From the NCBI GenBank assembly GCA_934149105.1, contig CAKPDP010000002.1, positions 89,491 to 153,490 of the forward strand: 64,000 bases of DNA, given 5' to 3'. Under the pieces are notes generated by a model. It had not been told where the DNA came from and searched no databases. It saw only the letters and a list, made by a program, of their open reading frames with translations. The stretch comes from an uncultured Bacilli bacterium (GTDB taxonomy: Bacteria > Bacillota_I > Bacilli_A > RF39 > UBA660). Shown piece by piece: positions 23,653 through 32,986 of the stretch; the stretch's first letter is position 1; each line of letters begins with the position of its first letter. Made by a program: the position numbers and the translations under genes.

Positions 23653-25254
23653 TTACTGAAAAGGTTTATAGATTTTAGCTAAGGATTCAGCTATTTTGAT
23701 ACCGTCGATAGCGGCACTAGTTATTCCTCCGGCATAACCAGATCCTTCGCCACAAGGATATAAACCAGAGATAGAGCTTTCACCTTGGGAATTTCTTGGA
23801 ATTCGAAGTGGTGAAGAAGTTCTGCTTTCAACGGCTTGAATGATAGCATCTGGATCAGCATAGCCAGGAATTATTTTATCGAAATGTTGGATAGCTTCTT
23901 TTAAAGAGATGTTTATATAGTCTGGGAAAAGGGAATTTAGATTTGTTAGAGTATAGTTTCCTTTGGTTATAGGATTAATGTGGCCAAATTTAGTAGTAGA
24001 AACATTTTCTAAATAATCTTTAAAAGTTTGAGTAGGAATTAGACCGTTACCTAATAGATAGGCTTTAGTTTCTAGAGCCTGTTGGAATTTGACACCATCT
24101 AGAGGGTTTAAGCCAAAATCTTTAGGAGAGATAGTTACTATTAAAGCACTATTAGCATTTAGGGTATTTCTAGCATAATTACTCATACCATTTATACATA
24201 ATTTTCCTGGTTCGGAAGAAGAATTAACGACATAGCCACCGGGACACATGCAGAAACTATAGACTCCTCTTCCAGTAGTACTCTTATAAGTTAGTTTGTA
24301 GCTGGCAGCTCCTAAAGAGGAAGAATATTTATTGCCATATTGATTTTGATTAATTAAAGATTGAGGATGTTGAATACGGATACCAACGGCAAAGGGTTTG
24401 GGTTCTAGAGGAATATTGTTTTTATATAGCATATTAAAAGTATCTCTAGCACTATGACCGATAGCTAAGACTAAGATTTGAGTAGGAATGATTTGAGAAT
24501 TATTGATCTCGATGGCTTTTATTGTGTTATTTTCTAATATGATGTTAGTTAGTTTACTTTGATAATAGAACTCTCCTCCCATGGATATTATTTTGTTTCT
24601 TAAATTAATGATTATATTGGATAGAAGATCAGTGCCTAGATGAGGTTTATGTAAGTATTTTATTTCTTTAGGGGCACCAGAGGCAATAAAGATATCCATT
24701 ACTTGTGAACCTCTATTCTCTTTATCTTTTATTTGAGTTACTAATTTGCCATCAGAAAAAGTGCCAGCACCACCTTCTCCAAATTGAACATTAGATTCGG
24801 GATCTAGTTTATTAGTGTTCCAGAAAGTAGTTACTTTTTGGGTTCTTTGATCGATTGGGTCACCACGTTCTATTATTATGGGGTTGTAGCCGTGAAGAGC
24901 TAGCATGTAGGCACAGAATAGGCCCGATGGGCCGGCACCTACTATTATTGGTCTATTTTTTAGATGAGTAGTTCCGGAATTAGGGAATTGATATTTATGT
25001 TCTTTTGATTTAGTGATGTGAGGATTAGAGTTATGTTTTAGAAATTTATCTTCATTGGGAATGGAGATATCTATTTCATAGATGTAATATAATTCAGGCT
25101 TTTTTCTAGCATCTAAAGATTTTTTATAGATAGTAAAAGTAGTTATTTGAGAGGGAGATACTTTTAATAAATTAGCACATTTATGTTTTAGATAGTCGAT
25201 ATTATCTTTAGTTATAGATGTTTTTAATTGACTTATTCTAAGCATTGTTATCAC
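23653..25254 (-). CDS. FAD-dependent dehydrogenase (COG2509 type)
   Basis: The 533-residue protein has an N-terminal domain of about 95 residues (QLKTSITKDNIDYLKHKCAN). The FAD-binding GAGPSGLFCAYMLALHG follows, then FGEGGAGTFSDGKL, AIGHSARDTFNML and a C-terminal PCGEGSGYAGGITSAAIDG. This is the layout of the uncharacterised FAD-dependent dehydrogenases. The substrate is unknown. The start overlaps the end of the upstream flavoprotein gene by 17 bases, so the two are one operon, and both are soluble. Confidence 0.9.
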   Translation of the reverse strand: MITMLRISQLKTSITKDNIDYLKHKCANLLKVSPSQITTFTIYKKSLDARKKPELYYIYEIDISIPNEDKFLKHNSNPHITKSKEHKYQFPNSGTTHLKNRPIIVGAGPSGLFCAYMLALHGYNPIIIERGDPIDQRTQKVTTFWNTNKLDPESNVQFGEGGAGTFSDGKLVTQIKDKENRGSQVMDIFIASGAPKEIKYLHKPHLGTDLLSNIIINLRNKIISMGGEFYYQSKLTNIILENNTIKAIEINNSQIIPTQILVLAIGHSARDTFNMLYKNNIPLEPKPFAVGIRIQHPQSLINQNQYGNKYSSSLGAASYKLTYKSTTGRGVYSFCMCPGGYVVNSSSEPGKLCINGMSNYARNTLNANSALIVTISPKDFGLNPLDGVKFQQALETKAYLLGNGLIPTQTFKDYLENVSTTKFGHINPITKGNYTLTNLNSLFPDYINISLKEAIQHFDKIIPGYADPDAIIQAVESRTSSPLRIPRNSQGESSISGLYPCGEGSGYAGGITSAAIDGIKIAESLAKIYKPFQ

Positions 25255-26485
25255 CTTTTAGATATTGTCCTGATAGGAGACCTGATAACCAGGCGAAGGC
25301 TAAGTTATAGCCTCCGCATTCACCATCAACATCTAGGAGTTCTCCTATTATATAGAGGTTGGGATGTTTTAAGGAAGAAAAATTAGAGATATTTATTTCT
25401 GATAATGGGATTCCACCGGTACAGACTTGGGATTTATTATAGGAATTGGTACTAGTTATAGGGAAGTTAAATGTTTTTAGGCTAACGCAGAGGGAATATT
25501 TTTCTTTAGATGTAAGATTAGGCCAATGTTTAGTATTAGATATTTTATTTTGTTTTAGAATTATATTTATTAGTTTATAATTTAACATTCCCTCTAATAG
25601 TTCTGTTATGGTTCTATTGGGTAAGAGGTCATTTCTATTATCTAGGTATTTTATTAGTTCTTCTCTATTTTTTACCTTTAACCATGGTAAGAAATCAATA
25701 GTTAGATGTTCTTGATTATTTTGAGACAAACCTTTAGATACAAGACCACTTAATTGAAAGATACAGATACCACTAACACCATAATCGGTTAGTTGGATTT
25801 CACCAGAAACGGTTTTTTTAAGACAATTGTTTTGATATAGAGAAACAGTAACATCAGTTCTAATTCCATTCCAATCTTTAAAATAACTAGAATAACTAGT
25901 TGTTCCATGAAGGGCTGTTAAGGCTGGTAAAGGAGGAATTACGGTATGATTTAGAGAGGAAGCAATGTCATAACCAAAACCAGTTGAGCCAGTATTAGGA
26001 GCGGCTTTGGAGCCAGTTGCCAGGATCAAAATGTCTGAGATTATGGTTTCATTAGTGGTTGTAATATAATATTTATTATTGTTATAGGTTATGGATAGGA
26101 CTTCACTATTGGAACGTAAATCAACATTACGATTTTTAGCCTCTAATAGAAGGGAATTTTGAATAGTAACGGCTAAATTAGAGGATGGATAATAATAGTT
26201 GTTTTTAATTTTAGGAATAATACCAAGAGAAGACCAGAAATTTAGAATTTTTTGTTTGTTATCCTCTGTAACGATGGAAGATAATAGATCAAGATTAGTA
26301 CTATTATAATGATTAATAGTAAAATCTTCGTTAAAATAATTACATTTGCCATTTCCGGTTATAAGGATTTTTTTTCCGAAGATGTTGTTCTTTTCTAGAA
26401 CGATAATTTTATTTTGAGGAGATGAGGCCGCAATAGATGCGACTAGGCCAGAGGCTCCCCCACCGATAATTGTTATTGTTTTCAT
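25238..26485 (-). CDS. BaiN/HI0933-family flavoprotein
   Basis: The 415-residue protein has the FAD motif IIGGGASGLVASIAA, the family signature GKKILITGNGKCNYFN, TGGIPLSEIN and the end motif GELLDVDGECGGYNLAFAW. Members include BaiN and YhiN, NAD(P)/FAD oxidoreductases whose natural substrates are mostly unknown. It is the first gene of a flavoprotein pair overlapping by 17 bases. The length is usual. Confidence 0.92.
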   Translation of the reverse strand: MKTITIIGGGASGLVASIAASSPQNKIIVLEKNNIFGKKILITGNGKCNYFNEDFTINHYNSTNLDLLSSIVTEDNKQKILNFWSSLGIIPKIKNNYYYPSSNLAVTIQNSLLLEAKNRNVDLRSNSEVLSITYNNNKYYITTTNETIISDILILATGSKAAPNTGSTGFGYDIASSLNHTVIPPLPALTALHGTTSYSSYFKDWNGIRTDVTVSLYQNNCLKKTVSGEIQLTDYGVSGICIFQLSGLVSKGLSQNNQEHLTIDFLPWLKVKNREELIKYLDNRNDLLPNRTITELLEGMLNYKLINIILKQNKISNTKHWPNLTSKEKYSLCVSLKTFNFPITSTNSYNKSQVCTGGIPLSEINISNFSSLKHPNLYIIGELLDVDGECGGYNLAFAWLSGLLSGQYLKGDNNA

Positions 26486-26594
26486 TTGACCACCTTTAAT
26501 AATAAATTTCTATTAAGATTATATCATACTTTTGGTTTTTTATTGTATTTTAGTTAGTAGTATATTATAATTAAATAAAGAGAGGAGTGATAAA

Positions 26595-27197
26595 ATGAGA
26601 GCAGATTATTTGTTTACGTTGCTTGGAGGTATTGGTATATTAGGTATTTTGTTAGTCTGTGCTTTTGCAATAGCTTTTGTAGTATTATTTGTAATAGGAC
26701 AATATAAATTATTTAAGAAAGCTGGTAAGCAAGGATGGGAGGCTATTATTCCCTTTTATAGTACTTGGGTGTTAGTAGAAATTGCTGGTCTTAATTGGTG
26801 GTGGTTTTTGTTAGCAGTTGCTAAAGTTATTGTTTCAATGTTAGGAGGATTAGCTTTTTTAGGAACTGTTGCAAAGTTTATTGCTAATTTCTGTATTTAT
26901 TATAATTTAGCAAAGAAATTTAGAAAAGAACCAATTCTTTATGGAGTTTTAGGAATGTTCTTTGGAGATATCTTGATAATGATTTTAGGTTATAGTAATT
27001 CTATGGAATATGATAGCAGTGTTGAAGTTACACCTAATGGAGTATTTGATGGTAATAATAGCAATAACAATACTACTAATAATAATTTTAACAATAATAG
27101 TGTAAATAATACTGGCAGTAAGTTTTGTACTAATTGTGGTAGTCCTATTAGTAATAATGAACATTTTTGTCCTAAGTGTGGTCAAAAAGTAGATTAG
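26595..27197 (+). CDS. DUF5684-like membrane protein with zinc ribbon
   Basis: The 200-residue protein has an N-terminal membrane helix (residues 8-35), the segment FKKAGKQGWEAIIPFYSTWV typical of DUF5684, and two more helices. An Asn-rich linker (NNSNNNTTNNNFNNN) follows, and a zinc ribbon FCTNCGSPISNNEHFCPKCG ends it with four Cys ligands. The function of the group is unknown. GAGGAGTG precedes the ATG. A terminator separates it from ylmH. Confidence 0.85.
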   Translation: MRADYLFTLLGGIGILGILLVCAFAIAFVVLFVIGQYKLFKKAGKQGWEAIIPFYSTWVLVEIAGLNWWWFLLAVAKVIVSMLGGLAFLGTVAKFIANFCIYYNLAKKFRKEPILYGVLGMFFGDILIMILGYSNSMEYDSSVEVTPNGVFDGNNSNNNTTNNNFNNNSVNNTGSKFCTNCGSPISNNEHFCPKCGQKVD

Positions 27198-27226
27198 AAT
27201 TTGTAGTTAAATTATAAATATTGAAA

Positions 27227-27257
27227 TGGCTTAGTTATTTTTGACTAAGCCTTTTAG
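27227..27257 (+). terminator. Terminator between the zinc-ribbon gene and ylmH
   Basis: GGCTTAGTT pairs with GACTAAGCC around a loop of T residues, followed by TTTTA. The ylmH ribosome site AGGTGGG follows directly. Confidence 0.75.
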
Positions 27258-27268
27258 GTGGGAAAAGT

Positions 27269-27961
27269 ATGGATAATAAGAAAGTATATAGTTTAATAAA
27301 TCAAGTAGAGAGATTAAAGAGGGGTAAGGCAACAAGATTTTTGGATTTGGGAGAAGTAAGAAAATTAGAATTGATGTTAAAAAAAGATGAATATAAAGTT
27401 TATTATCCTTATCCTGACTGTGAGAAGATTATAGTTTATAGTAGAGAGATTCCTGAGGTTAGTATTATTAAGATTAATTGCAATGAGGAACTAGAACATA
27501 GGGAAATTATGGGTAGTTTGTATGGTCTTAATGTTAATTCGGAATATTGGGGCGATATTATCAAATATGATAGCAACTATTATGTTGTGGTTTTAAAGGA
27601 ATTAGAAGAATTTATTATTAATAATTTATTTATGATTGGGAATAAGTATGTAGAGTTAGAGAGGCTTAATATACAAGATATTAATTATGTTCGAGAGTAT
27701 GTTAAAGAAAATATTATTGTTTCTAGTTTGAGGATAGATAATGTTATAGCAAAGATTACTAATAGTAGTAGGAAAATGGTAAAAGAAAAAATTCAAAATA
27801 AAGAGGTTATTTTGAATTTTGAGATGTTAAAGAATAGTAATTATTACCTTAATGATGGAGATGTTTTCAGTATCAGGAGATATGGTAAATATAAATTTAA
27901 GGGGATTGTTAAGATGACTAAGAAGCAGAATTATGTTATTGAATATTGGAAATATATTTAG
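27269..27961 (+). CDS. ylmH: S4-domain RNA-binding protein YlmH
   Basis: The 230-residue protein has the YlmH layout: an N-terminal domain with HREIMGSLYGLNVNSEYWGD (the LGxLLGLGxxRxxxGD motif), a middle domain, and a C-terminal S4 domain (LRIDNVIAKITNSSRKMVKE). In Bacillus, YlmH binds 50S subunits carrying stuck peptidyl-tRNA and takes part in nascent-chain quality control. Here it stands outside the usual division cluster. It converges with the DUF192-like gene, only one base apart. Confidence 0.88.
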   Translation: MDNKKVYSLINQVERLKRGKATRFLDLGEVRKLELMLKKDEYKVYYPYPDCEKIIVYSREIPEVSIIKINCNEELEHREIMGSLYGLNVNSEYWGDIIKYDSNYYVVVLKELEEFIINNLFMIGNKYVELERLNIQDINYVREYVKENIIVSSLRIDNVIAKITNSSRKMVKEKIQNKEVILNFEMLKNSNYYLNDGDVFSIRRYGKYKFKGIVKMTKKQNYVIEYWKYI

Positions 27962-27962
27962 G

Positions 27963-28271
27963 TTATTCTTGAATTAGTAGTTGTTCCCCTACTTTAAGAT
28001 CTTTAAAGTATCCCGAAGGAGTTAGGATTATATTTTTGGCTTCTTCATGGCTACAAACGGTATTAATATGCATATCTTGTTGATAAGTAACTATGGTATT
28101 ATTATCATCTACTAAGATAGCGTCAATGCGATAACGATTTTTAATGGAGCTATAACGATTGTAACCTATTAAGTAAAAAGCATGGTATAGTTTCATGGCA
28201 CGGTATTTAAGAATTAAAGGGTTATGGGTGTAGGTCATATCTATTTCTTGATTGTGGTATAATAATTTCAT
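27963..28271 (-). CDS. Small protein, possibly DUF192-like
   Basis: The 102-residue protein ends with a pattern that recalls DUF192: YRIDAILVDDNNTIVTYQQ, then ILTPSGYFKDLKVGEQLLI. The middle (LKYRAMKLYHAFYLIGYNRY) lacks the usual GLM motif. Soluble, no signal peptide. It follows mutM by 26 bases on the same strand, so it is likely transcribed with polA-mutM. The family assignment is tentative and no function is known. Confidence 0.6.
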   Translation of the reverse strand: MKLLYHNQEIDMTYTHNPLILKYRAMKLYHAFYLIGYNRYSSIKNRYRIDAILVDDNNTIVTYQQDMHINTVCSHEEAKNIILTPSGYFKDLKVGEQLLIQE

Positions 28272-28297
28272 TTTTGCTTTTCACACCTCTTCTTTAT

Positions 28298-29125
28298 TTA
28301 TCTTTCTTTTTGGCAGTTAGGGCAATAGTAAGTACCCCGACCTCCGACTTTAATCTTGACAATTGGACTATGGCAAACAGGACAAGGTTTATTTTCTTTA
28401 CCATGAACTGATAATTCTTGTTGAAAAAGGCCATGGACACCATTTACGGAGGTATAACTTCTAATAGTTGTACCTCCTTTTTTGATGGCTTTTTCTAATT
28501 CTTGTTTGGTATTGGTGATGATATTTTGAAGATCGGTAGTTGTTAACTGATTGGTTTTGGTTAAGGGATTTATATGGCTTAAAAACAAGATTTCATTAGC
28601 ATAGATGTTGCCAATACCGGTTATTATGCTTTGATCAAGAAGAAGGGTTTTGATGGGGAGACGTTTGTTTTTAAATTTCTCTTGCAGGTACTCGGGGGTA
28701 AGAAGTGGATCCCAAGGTTCTAAGCCTAATTCTTTTAGGGGACCAATTTCAGAGATTTTATTTTTTTCTATTAACCACATTTTTCCGAATTTACGAACAT
28801 CCATGTATCTTAGTTCTAGATCATTATCGAGAGTAAAGACAACATGGATATGTTTATTTAGTTCATCTTCTTTTTGACAGAAGAAGTATTTACCTTCCAT
28901 GCGAAGATGAGATAAAAGGTAATAATCGTTTAATTCAATGATAATCCATTTACCTCGTCTATTTAAATTAATAACTTTCTCTCCAATAAGTTTGGTTTCA
29001 AATTCGGGTACTTCAGGATATTCAATTATCCCGTTATAATATACCTGAACTTTTTTTATAATTCTTCCTAATAGCGTGGGTTTTAAGGTTTCTTTTACTG
29101 TTTCTACTTCTGGTAATTCTGGCAT
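28298..29125 (-). CDS. mutM: Formamidopyrimidine-DNA glycosylase
   Basis: The protein starts MPELPEVETV, the invariant Fpg N-terminus whose Pro1 is the nucleophile after Met removal, with the catalytic Glu next to it. Residues 160-215 hold the helix-two-turn-helix region (TGIGNIYANEILF), and a C-terminal zinc finger CPVCHSPIVKIKVGGRGTYY plus CPNC closes the 275 residues. It removes 8-oxoguanine and cleaves the site. It lies 11 bases after polA, the same polA-mutM order as in Bacillus. Confidence 0.97.
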   Translation of the reverse strand: MPELPEVETVKETLKPTLLGRIIKKVQVYYNGIIEYPEVPEFETKLIGEKVINLNRRGKWIIIELNDYYLLSHLRMEGKYFFCQKEDELNKHIHVVFTLDNDLELRYMDVRKFGKMWLIEKNKISEIGPLKELGLEPWDPLLTPEYLQEKFKNKRLPIKTLLLDQSIITGIGNIYANEILFLSHINPLTKTNQLTTTDLQNIITNTKQELEKAIKKGGTTIRSYTSVNGVHGLFQQELSVHGKENKPCPVCHSPIVKIKVGGRGTYYCPNCQKER

Positions 29126-29136
29126 AAATTCACTTC

Positions 29137-31710
29137 CTATTTAGCATCGTACCAATTCTTTCCAAATTCAATATCGACTAATAATGGTACTTGCAATTTA
29201 TATGTATTTTCCATGATGTCTTTGACTATTTTTGTTAATTTTTCTTGTTCGTCAATTTTACAGTTAAAAATTAATTCGTCATGGACTTGAAGGATCATGG
29301 TACTTTGAAGATTTTCTTCGATGATTTTTTGATCAATTTCAACCATGGCTTTCTTTAAAAGATCGGCACTGCTTCCTTGGATAGGAGTATTTAGGGCCAT
29401 TCTTTCGCCAAGGTTTCTGGTGTTATGGTTTTGATCTCTTAATTCATTAATAATTCTTTTTCTATTCATAATAGTTTTTACATAGCCTAATTTATGGGCA
29501 TTTTCAATGGTGGTAGTCATGTATTCTTTTATTCCAGGATAGGTTTCAAAATATTTATCGATAAAGGCTTTGGCTTCTTTAGGTGATATATGTAAATCTT
29601 CTGAAAGACCATAACTACTTATTCCATAGATAATTCCAAAATTGACGGCTTTAGCATTTCTTCGCATTTCTTTTGTGACGTCTGATAGTGGGACTTTAAA
29701 AATATCACTAGCAGTTTTGGTATGAATATCAAGATTATTGTTAAAGGCATTTATTAAATCATAATTATTAGATAAATGGGCAAACATGCGAAGTTCGATT
29801 TGGGAATAATCCGAAGATAAGATAAGAGAATTGTCTTCCGGTATAAAGGCCTTACGGATTAGTTTGCCATATTCATTACGAACAGGAATATTTTGAAGAT
29901 TAGGTTCTATCGAAGACAATCTACCGGTTCTAGTTAAGGTTTGGGTGTAAATGGTATGGATTTTGCCATCTTCTCTGATAGAATTTTTTATTCCTTCTAT
30001 GTAAGTGCTATATAATTTAGTTAGCATGCGATATTCCAATACTTTGGCAACAATGGGATAATCGATTAATTTTCCTAGGATACTGCTATCAGTTACATAA
30101 CCAGTCTTATTTTTTTTAGCATATGGTAATTTTAATTCTTCAAATAGTATTTCTCCTAGTTGTTTAGGGGAAGAGATATTAAATTCTTTGCCCGCTAAGG
30201 AATATATTTCAGTTGTTATGGTATTTAAGTGAGATTTTATATCTTTTCCCATTTGGTCTAATATATCTTTATTTACTCTGATGCCGTTATATTCCATTCT
30301 TCCTAAGACAAAGGCTAAGGGTAATTCAATACTTTTATATAAATAATTTAGTTCTTCTTTTTGGATATCATCTTGTAATTTTGAAATTACATCATGAATA
30401 AAATGAGCTTTTTTGATACTTCTGGAAGCTTGTTCTTCTATGGATAGTTTTTCTTTTTTATTTATAAAATCTAGATCATAGCCTAGATCACTAGCTAAAT
30501 AAGCAATATCATCTTTAACATTATAGTTTAAAAGATAGCCCATTAGCATAATATCATCTTTGATATTAGTAATATTTAGGCCTACTTTTTTTAGAGAAAC
30601 ATATAATTTTTTAGCATCATAGGTTACTATATCAATGTTTTCTAGAAATTTACAGTTAAAGGTAATAAGGTTACCAGGGATATAGAGACTTAGGTTAGAA
30701 TTATAGAGACTTAAGCCAATTATATTAGCAGAATGATAGTTTTCATTATCTAAGTCTAGATAGATAGAAACGGGTTCAGTGATATTGAAGTTCTCTAGAT
30801 CACTTAAATTATTTACTAAGATTACAGAAATATCTTGAGTTACTTTAGGGACGATTAGATTTCTTAAAAAACTATGAAATTCAAGATTTTTATATATGGT
30901 AGTTAGATTTTCCAAATTTGGAGTATGTAATTTTATTTCAGATAATTTAATGTTAATTGGGGCTTCTTTATAGATTGTGGCAATTTTTTTGCTCATGAAA
31001 GCACTATCTTTACCGATTTCTAGTTTGGTTTTTAGAGCACCTTTTATGTTATCTAAGTTGTCGTAGACTTTTTCTACTGTTTCATATTCTTGAAGTAATT
31101 TTAGGGCGGTTTTCTCACCTACTCCTTTTACACCAGGGATGTTATCTGAGGAGTCACCCATTAATCCTTTGAGATCAATCATTCTTATAGGCTCGATTCC
31201 ATACGTATCAATGAATGTTTTTTTATCCATTCTTATGTAATCTTTGGTCTTTAATAATTTTACTTCTACTTCATCACTTATTAATTGAAGTAGGTCTTTA
31301 TCACTACTTACGATAGTAGCAGTATAATCTTTATCTTCATCAACCATTTTGGCAAAAGTTCCTATTATATCATCGGCTTCATAGCCAGGGCATTCTAGAT
31401 AAGTTATTCCTAGGGCGGTTAATATTTCTTTGGCAACGGGAAATTGAGCTTTTAAATCATCAGGAGTAGCATTTCTTCCACCTTTGTAATCTTCATATTC
31501 TTCGTGTCTAAAGGTTTTGCCAACATCAAAGGCAACGGCTATATATTCGGGTTTTTCTTCGTTTATTATTTTATTCATCATGTTGACGAAGCCAAAAAGG
31601 CCATTAGTGGGAAAGCCTTCTTTATTACGCATTATATTTCCTGTATAAGCTGTTGCAAAGTAACTTCTAAATAATAAGTTATTGCCATCTACTAAAATTA
31701 CTTTTTTCAT
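29137..31710 (-). CDS. polA: DNA polymerase I
   Basis: The 857-residue protein has an N-terminal 5' nuclease (residues 1-290, VDGNNLLFRSYFATA, GYEADDIIGTFA, GLMGDSSDNIPGVKGVG) and a degenerate 3'-5' exonuclease domain. The polymerase follows with motif A SSDYSQIELRMFAHLS, motif B RRNAKAVNFGIIYGISSYGL and motif C QVHDELIF. The exonuclease metal-binding set is not kept (DLD in place of DTE, no Asp in YDAKKLYVSL), as in Bacillus-type enzymes that do not proofread. It fills gaps and removes RNA primers. Confidence 0.98.
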   Translation of the reverse strand: MKKVILVDGNNLLFRSYFATAYTGNIMRNKEGFPTNGLFGFVNMMNKIINEEKPEYIAVAFDVGKTFRHEEYEDYKGGRNATPDDLKAQFPVAKEILTALGITYLECPGYEADDIIGTFAKMVDEDKDYTATIVSSDKDLLQLISDEVEVKLLKTKDYIRMDKKTFIDTYGIEPIRMIDLKGLMGDSSDNIPGVKGVGEKTALKLLQEYETVEKVYDNLDNIKGALKTKLEIGKDSAFMSKKIATIYKEAPINIKLSEIKLHTPNLENLTTIYKNLEFHSFLRNLIVPKVTQDISVILVNNLSDLENFNITEPVSIYLDLDNENYHSANIIGLSLYNSNLSLYIPGNLITFNCKFLENIDIVTYDAKKLYVSLKKVGLNITNIKDDIMLMGYLLNYNVKDDIAYLASDLGYDLDFINKKEKLSIEEQASRSIKKAHFIHDVISKLQDDIQKEELNYLYKSIELPLAFVLGRMEYNGIRVNKDILDQMGKDIKSHLNTITTEIYSLAGKEFNISSPKQLGEILFEELKLPYAKKNKTGYVTDSSILGKLIDYPIVAKVLEYRMLTKLYSTYIEGIKNSIREDGKIHTIYTQTLTRTGRLSSIEPNLQNIPVRNEYGKLIRKAFIPEDNSLILSSDYSQIELRMFAHLSNNYDLINAFNNNLDIHTKTASDIFKVPLSDVTKEMRRNAKAVNFGIIYGISSYGLSEDLHISPKEAKAFIDKYFETYPGIKEYMTTTIENAHKLGYVKTIMNRKRIINELRDQNHNTRNLGERMALNTPIQGSSADLLKKAMVEIDQKIIEENLQSTMILQVHDELIFNCKIDEQEKLTKIVKDIMENTYKLQVPLLVDIEFGKNWYDAK

Positions 31711-31729
31711 TTTTTCACCTTCTGTTTCT

Positions 31730-31759
31730 ATGATACCACATTTTGATGTATTATGTCAG
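31730..31759 (-). promoter_or_regulatory. Promoter of polA-mutM
   Basis: On the minus strand CTGACA (complement 31754-31759) is 18 bases from TATCAT (complement 31730-31735), with TGG as an extended -10. It lies about 20 bases before the polA start. Confidence 0.55.
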
Positions 31760-31829
31760 TGATATAACGAAATTAATTTTTGATTTTGGAGAAATAATTA
31801 TAATAAAAAGTATGAATAGAAAGTTTGAG

Positions 31830-31865
31830 GAAAGAAAAAGAAAGAATATTAGTTGCTATTCTTTC
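31830..31865 (-). terminator. Terminator overlapping the htrA stop codon
   Basis: GAAAGAATA (31840-31848) pairs perfectly with TATTCTTTC (31857-31865). On the minus strand the first arm encodes the last codons, the TAA sits in the loop, and TTTTTCTTT follows. Confidence 0.9.
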
Positions 31866-32973
31866 CTAAGGTTAATTTTGTTGTTTCTTCTTTATTGTTT
31901 CTTATATATTTTATTTCGACTTCTTCACCAATAGAATGTTTATATAGTTCATAACGGAACTCTGCTAGAGATTTTATTTTTTCTCCTCCTAGAGAAACTA
32001 TGATATCTCCTTTTTGAAGGCCACTCTTAGCGGCAGGAGAACCGTTTTCAACGGCATAAATTGCTACTCCTTCGGTTATATTTTCTGGGATATTTATACC
32101 ATTTTGCCATAAATAATAACTATTACTGCTGACATCAACCATGCTAATGCCAACGTAAGGTCTAGCGACAGTTCCTTCGGTTTCTAACATAGCAGCATAA
32201 TAAAGTGCATCTTCAATAGGGATAGCAAAGCCCATTCCTTCAACTTCGTTATCGACTAATTTCATATTGGTTATTCCTATTACTTCACCATTTATGTTAC
32301 AAATTGGTCCACCACTGTTACCAGGATTTATAGCAGCATCAGTTTGTAATACTTTCATATAATAATCAGAGGAAGTTGTAGAATAAGAAACTGCTACTAA
32401 TCTATCTTTACCACTAATTATTCCCTTTGTTACAGTTCCCGCATAATCGACGCCTTCAGGAGACCCAACAGTAAAGGCAGTATCCCCTACTCTTAGATTT
32501 TCAGTTTTGCCTAGAGTAGCAGTTACTATGGTATCGTTTTTAGAAACACTTAGAACAGCAATATCCGAGTAGGTTTCTCCACCTACGACGTGGGCTTCAA
32601 CTTCATTACCATTGGTAAATAAAACTTTTATGCTGTCTCCACCTGAGACAACGTGATTATTAGTCATGATGAAGGCTTTATCGTTATCTATTTTATAAAC
32701 AAAGCCACTTCCAGTAGCGGCTAAATTACCGTTAGAATAAGTTTTTACAACGACAACGGCATCAGCTACTTTATCAACGGCATCAGCAATACTGGTTTCA
32801 GTGATGTTTTCTTCGGTAATATTTTTGACAACACTTTCGGTTACATTAGGAAAGCAATTTAAAATAATATATGCTCCTAGAGCACCAGATATTAGGGATA
32901 AGAGACTTGTTACTACTAAGATCACTCCAATATTTGGAGTTTTTTTTCTTTTATAGTTTATATATTCTTCCAT
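31849..32973 (-). CDS. htrA: HtrA-like serine protease with PDZ domain
   Basis: I start at the ATG complementary to 32971-32973 (MEEYINYKRKK), with AAAGGATG about 9 bases upstream. The 374 residues include an N-terminal membrane anchor (residues 15-38), a trypsin-like domain with the triad His in TNNHVV, Asp in SDIAVL and Ser in GNSGGP, and one PDZ domain (VGISMV, GSPAAKSGLQKGDIIVSLGG). It would act outside the membrane in protein quality control. It directly follows the Abi_2 gene on the same strand, 13 bases apart. Confidence 0.95.
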   Translation of the reverse strand: MEEYINYKRKKTPNIGVILVVTSLLSLISGALGAYIILNCFPNVTESVVKNITEENITETSIADAVDKVADAVVVVKTYSNGNLAATGSGFVYKIDNDKAFIMTNNHVVSGGDSIKVLFTNGNEVEAHVVGGETYSDIAVLSVSKNDTIVTATLGKTENLRVGDTAFTVGSPEGVDYAGTVTKGIISGKDRLVAVSYSTTSSDYYMKVLQTDAAINPGNSGGPICNINGEVIGITNMKLVDNEVEGMGFAIPIEDALYYAAMLETEGTVARPYVGISMVDVSSNSYYLWQNGINIPENITEGVAIYAVENGSPAAKSGLQKGDIIVSLGGEKIKSLAEFRYELYKHSIGEEVEIKYIRNNKEETTKLTLGKNSN

Positions 32974-32986
32974 CTTTAACATCCTT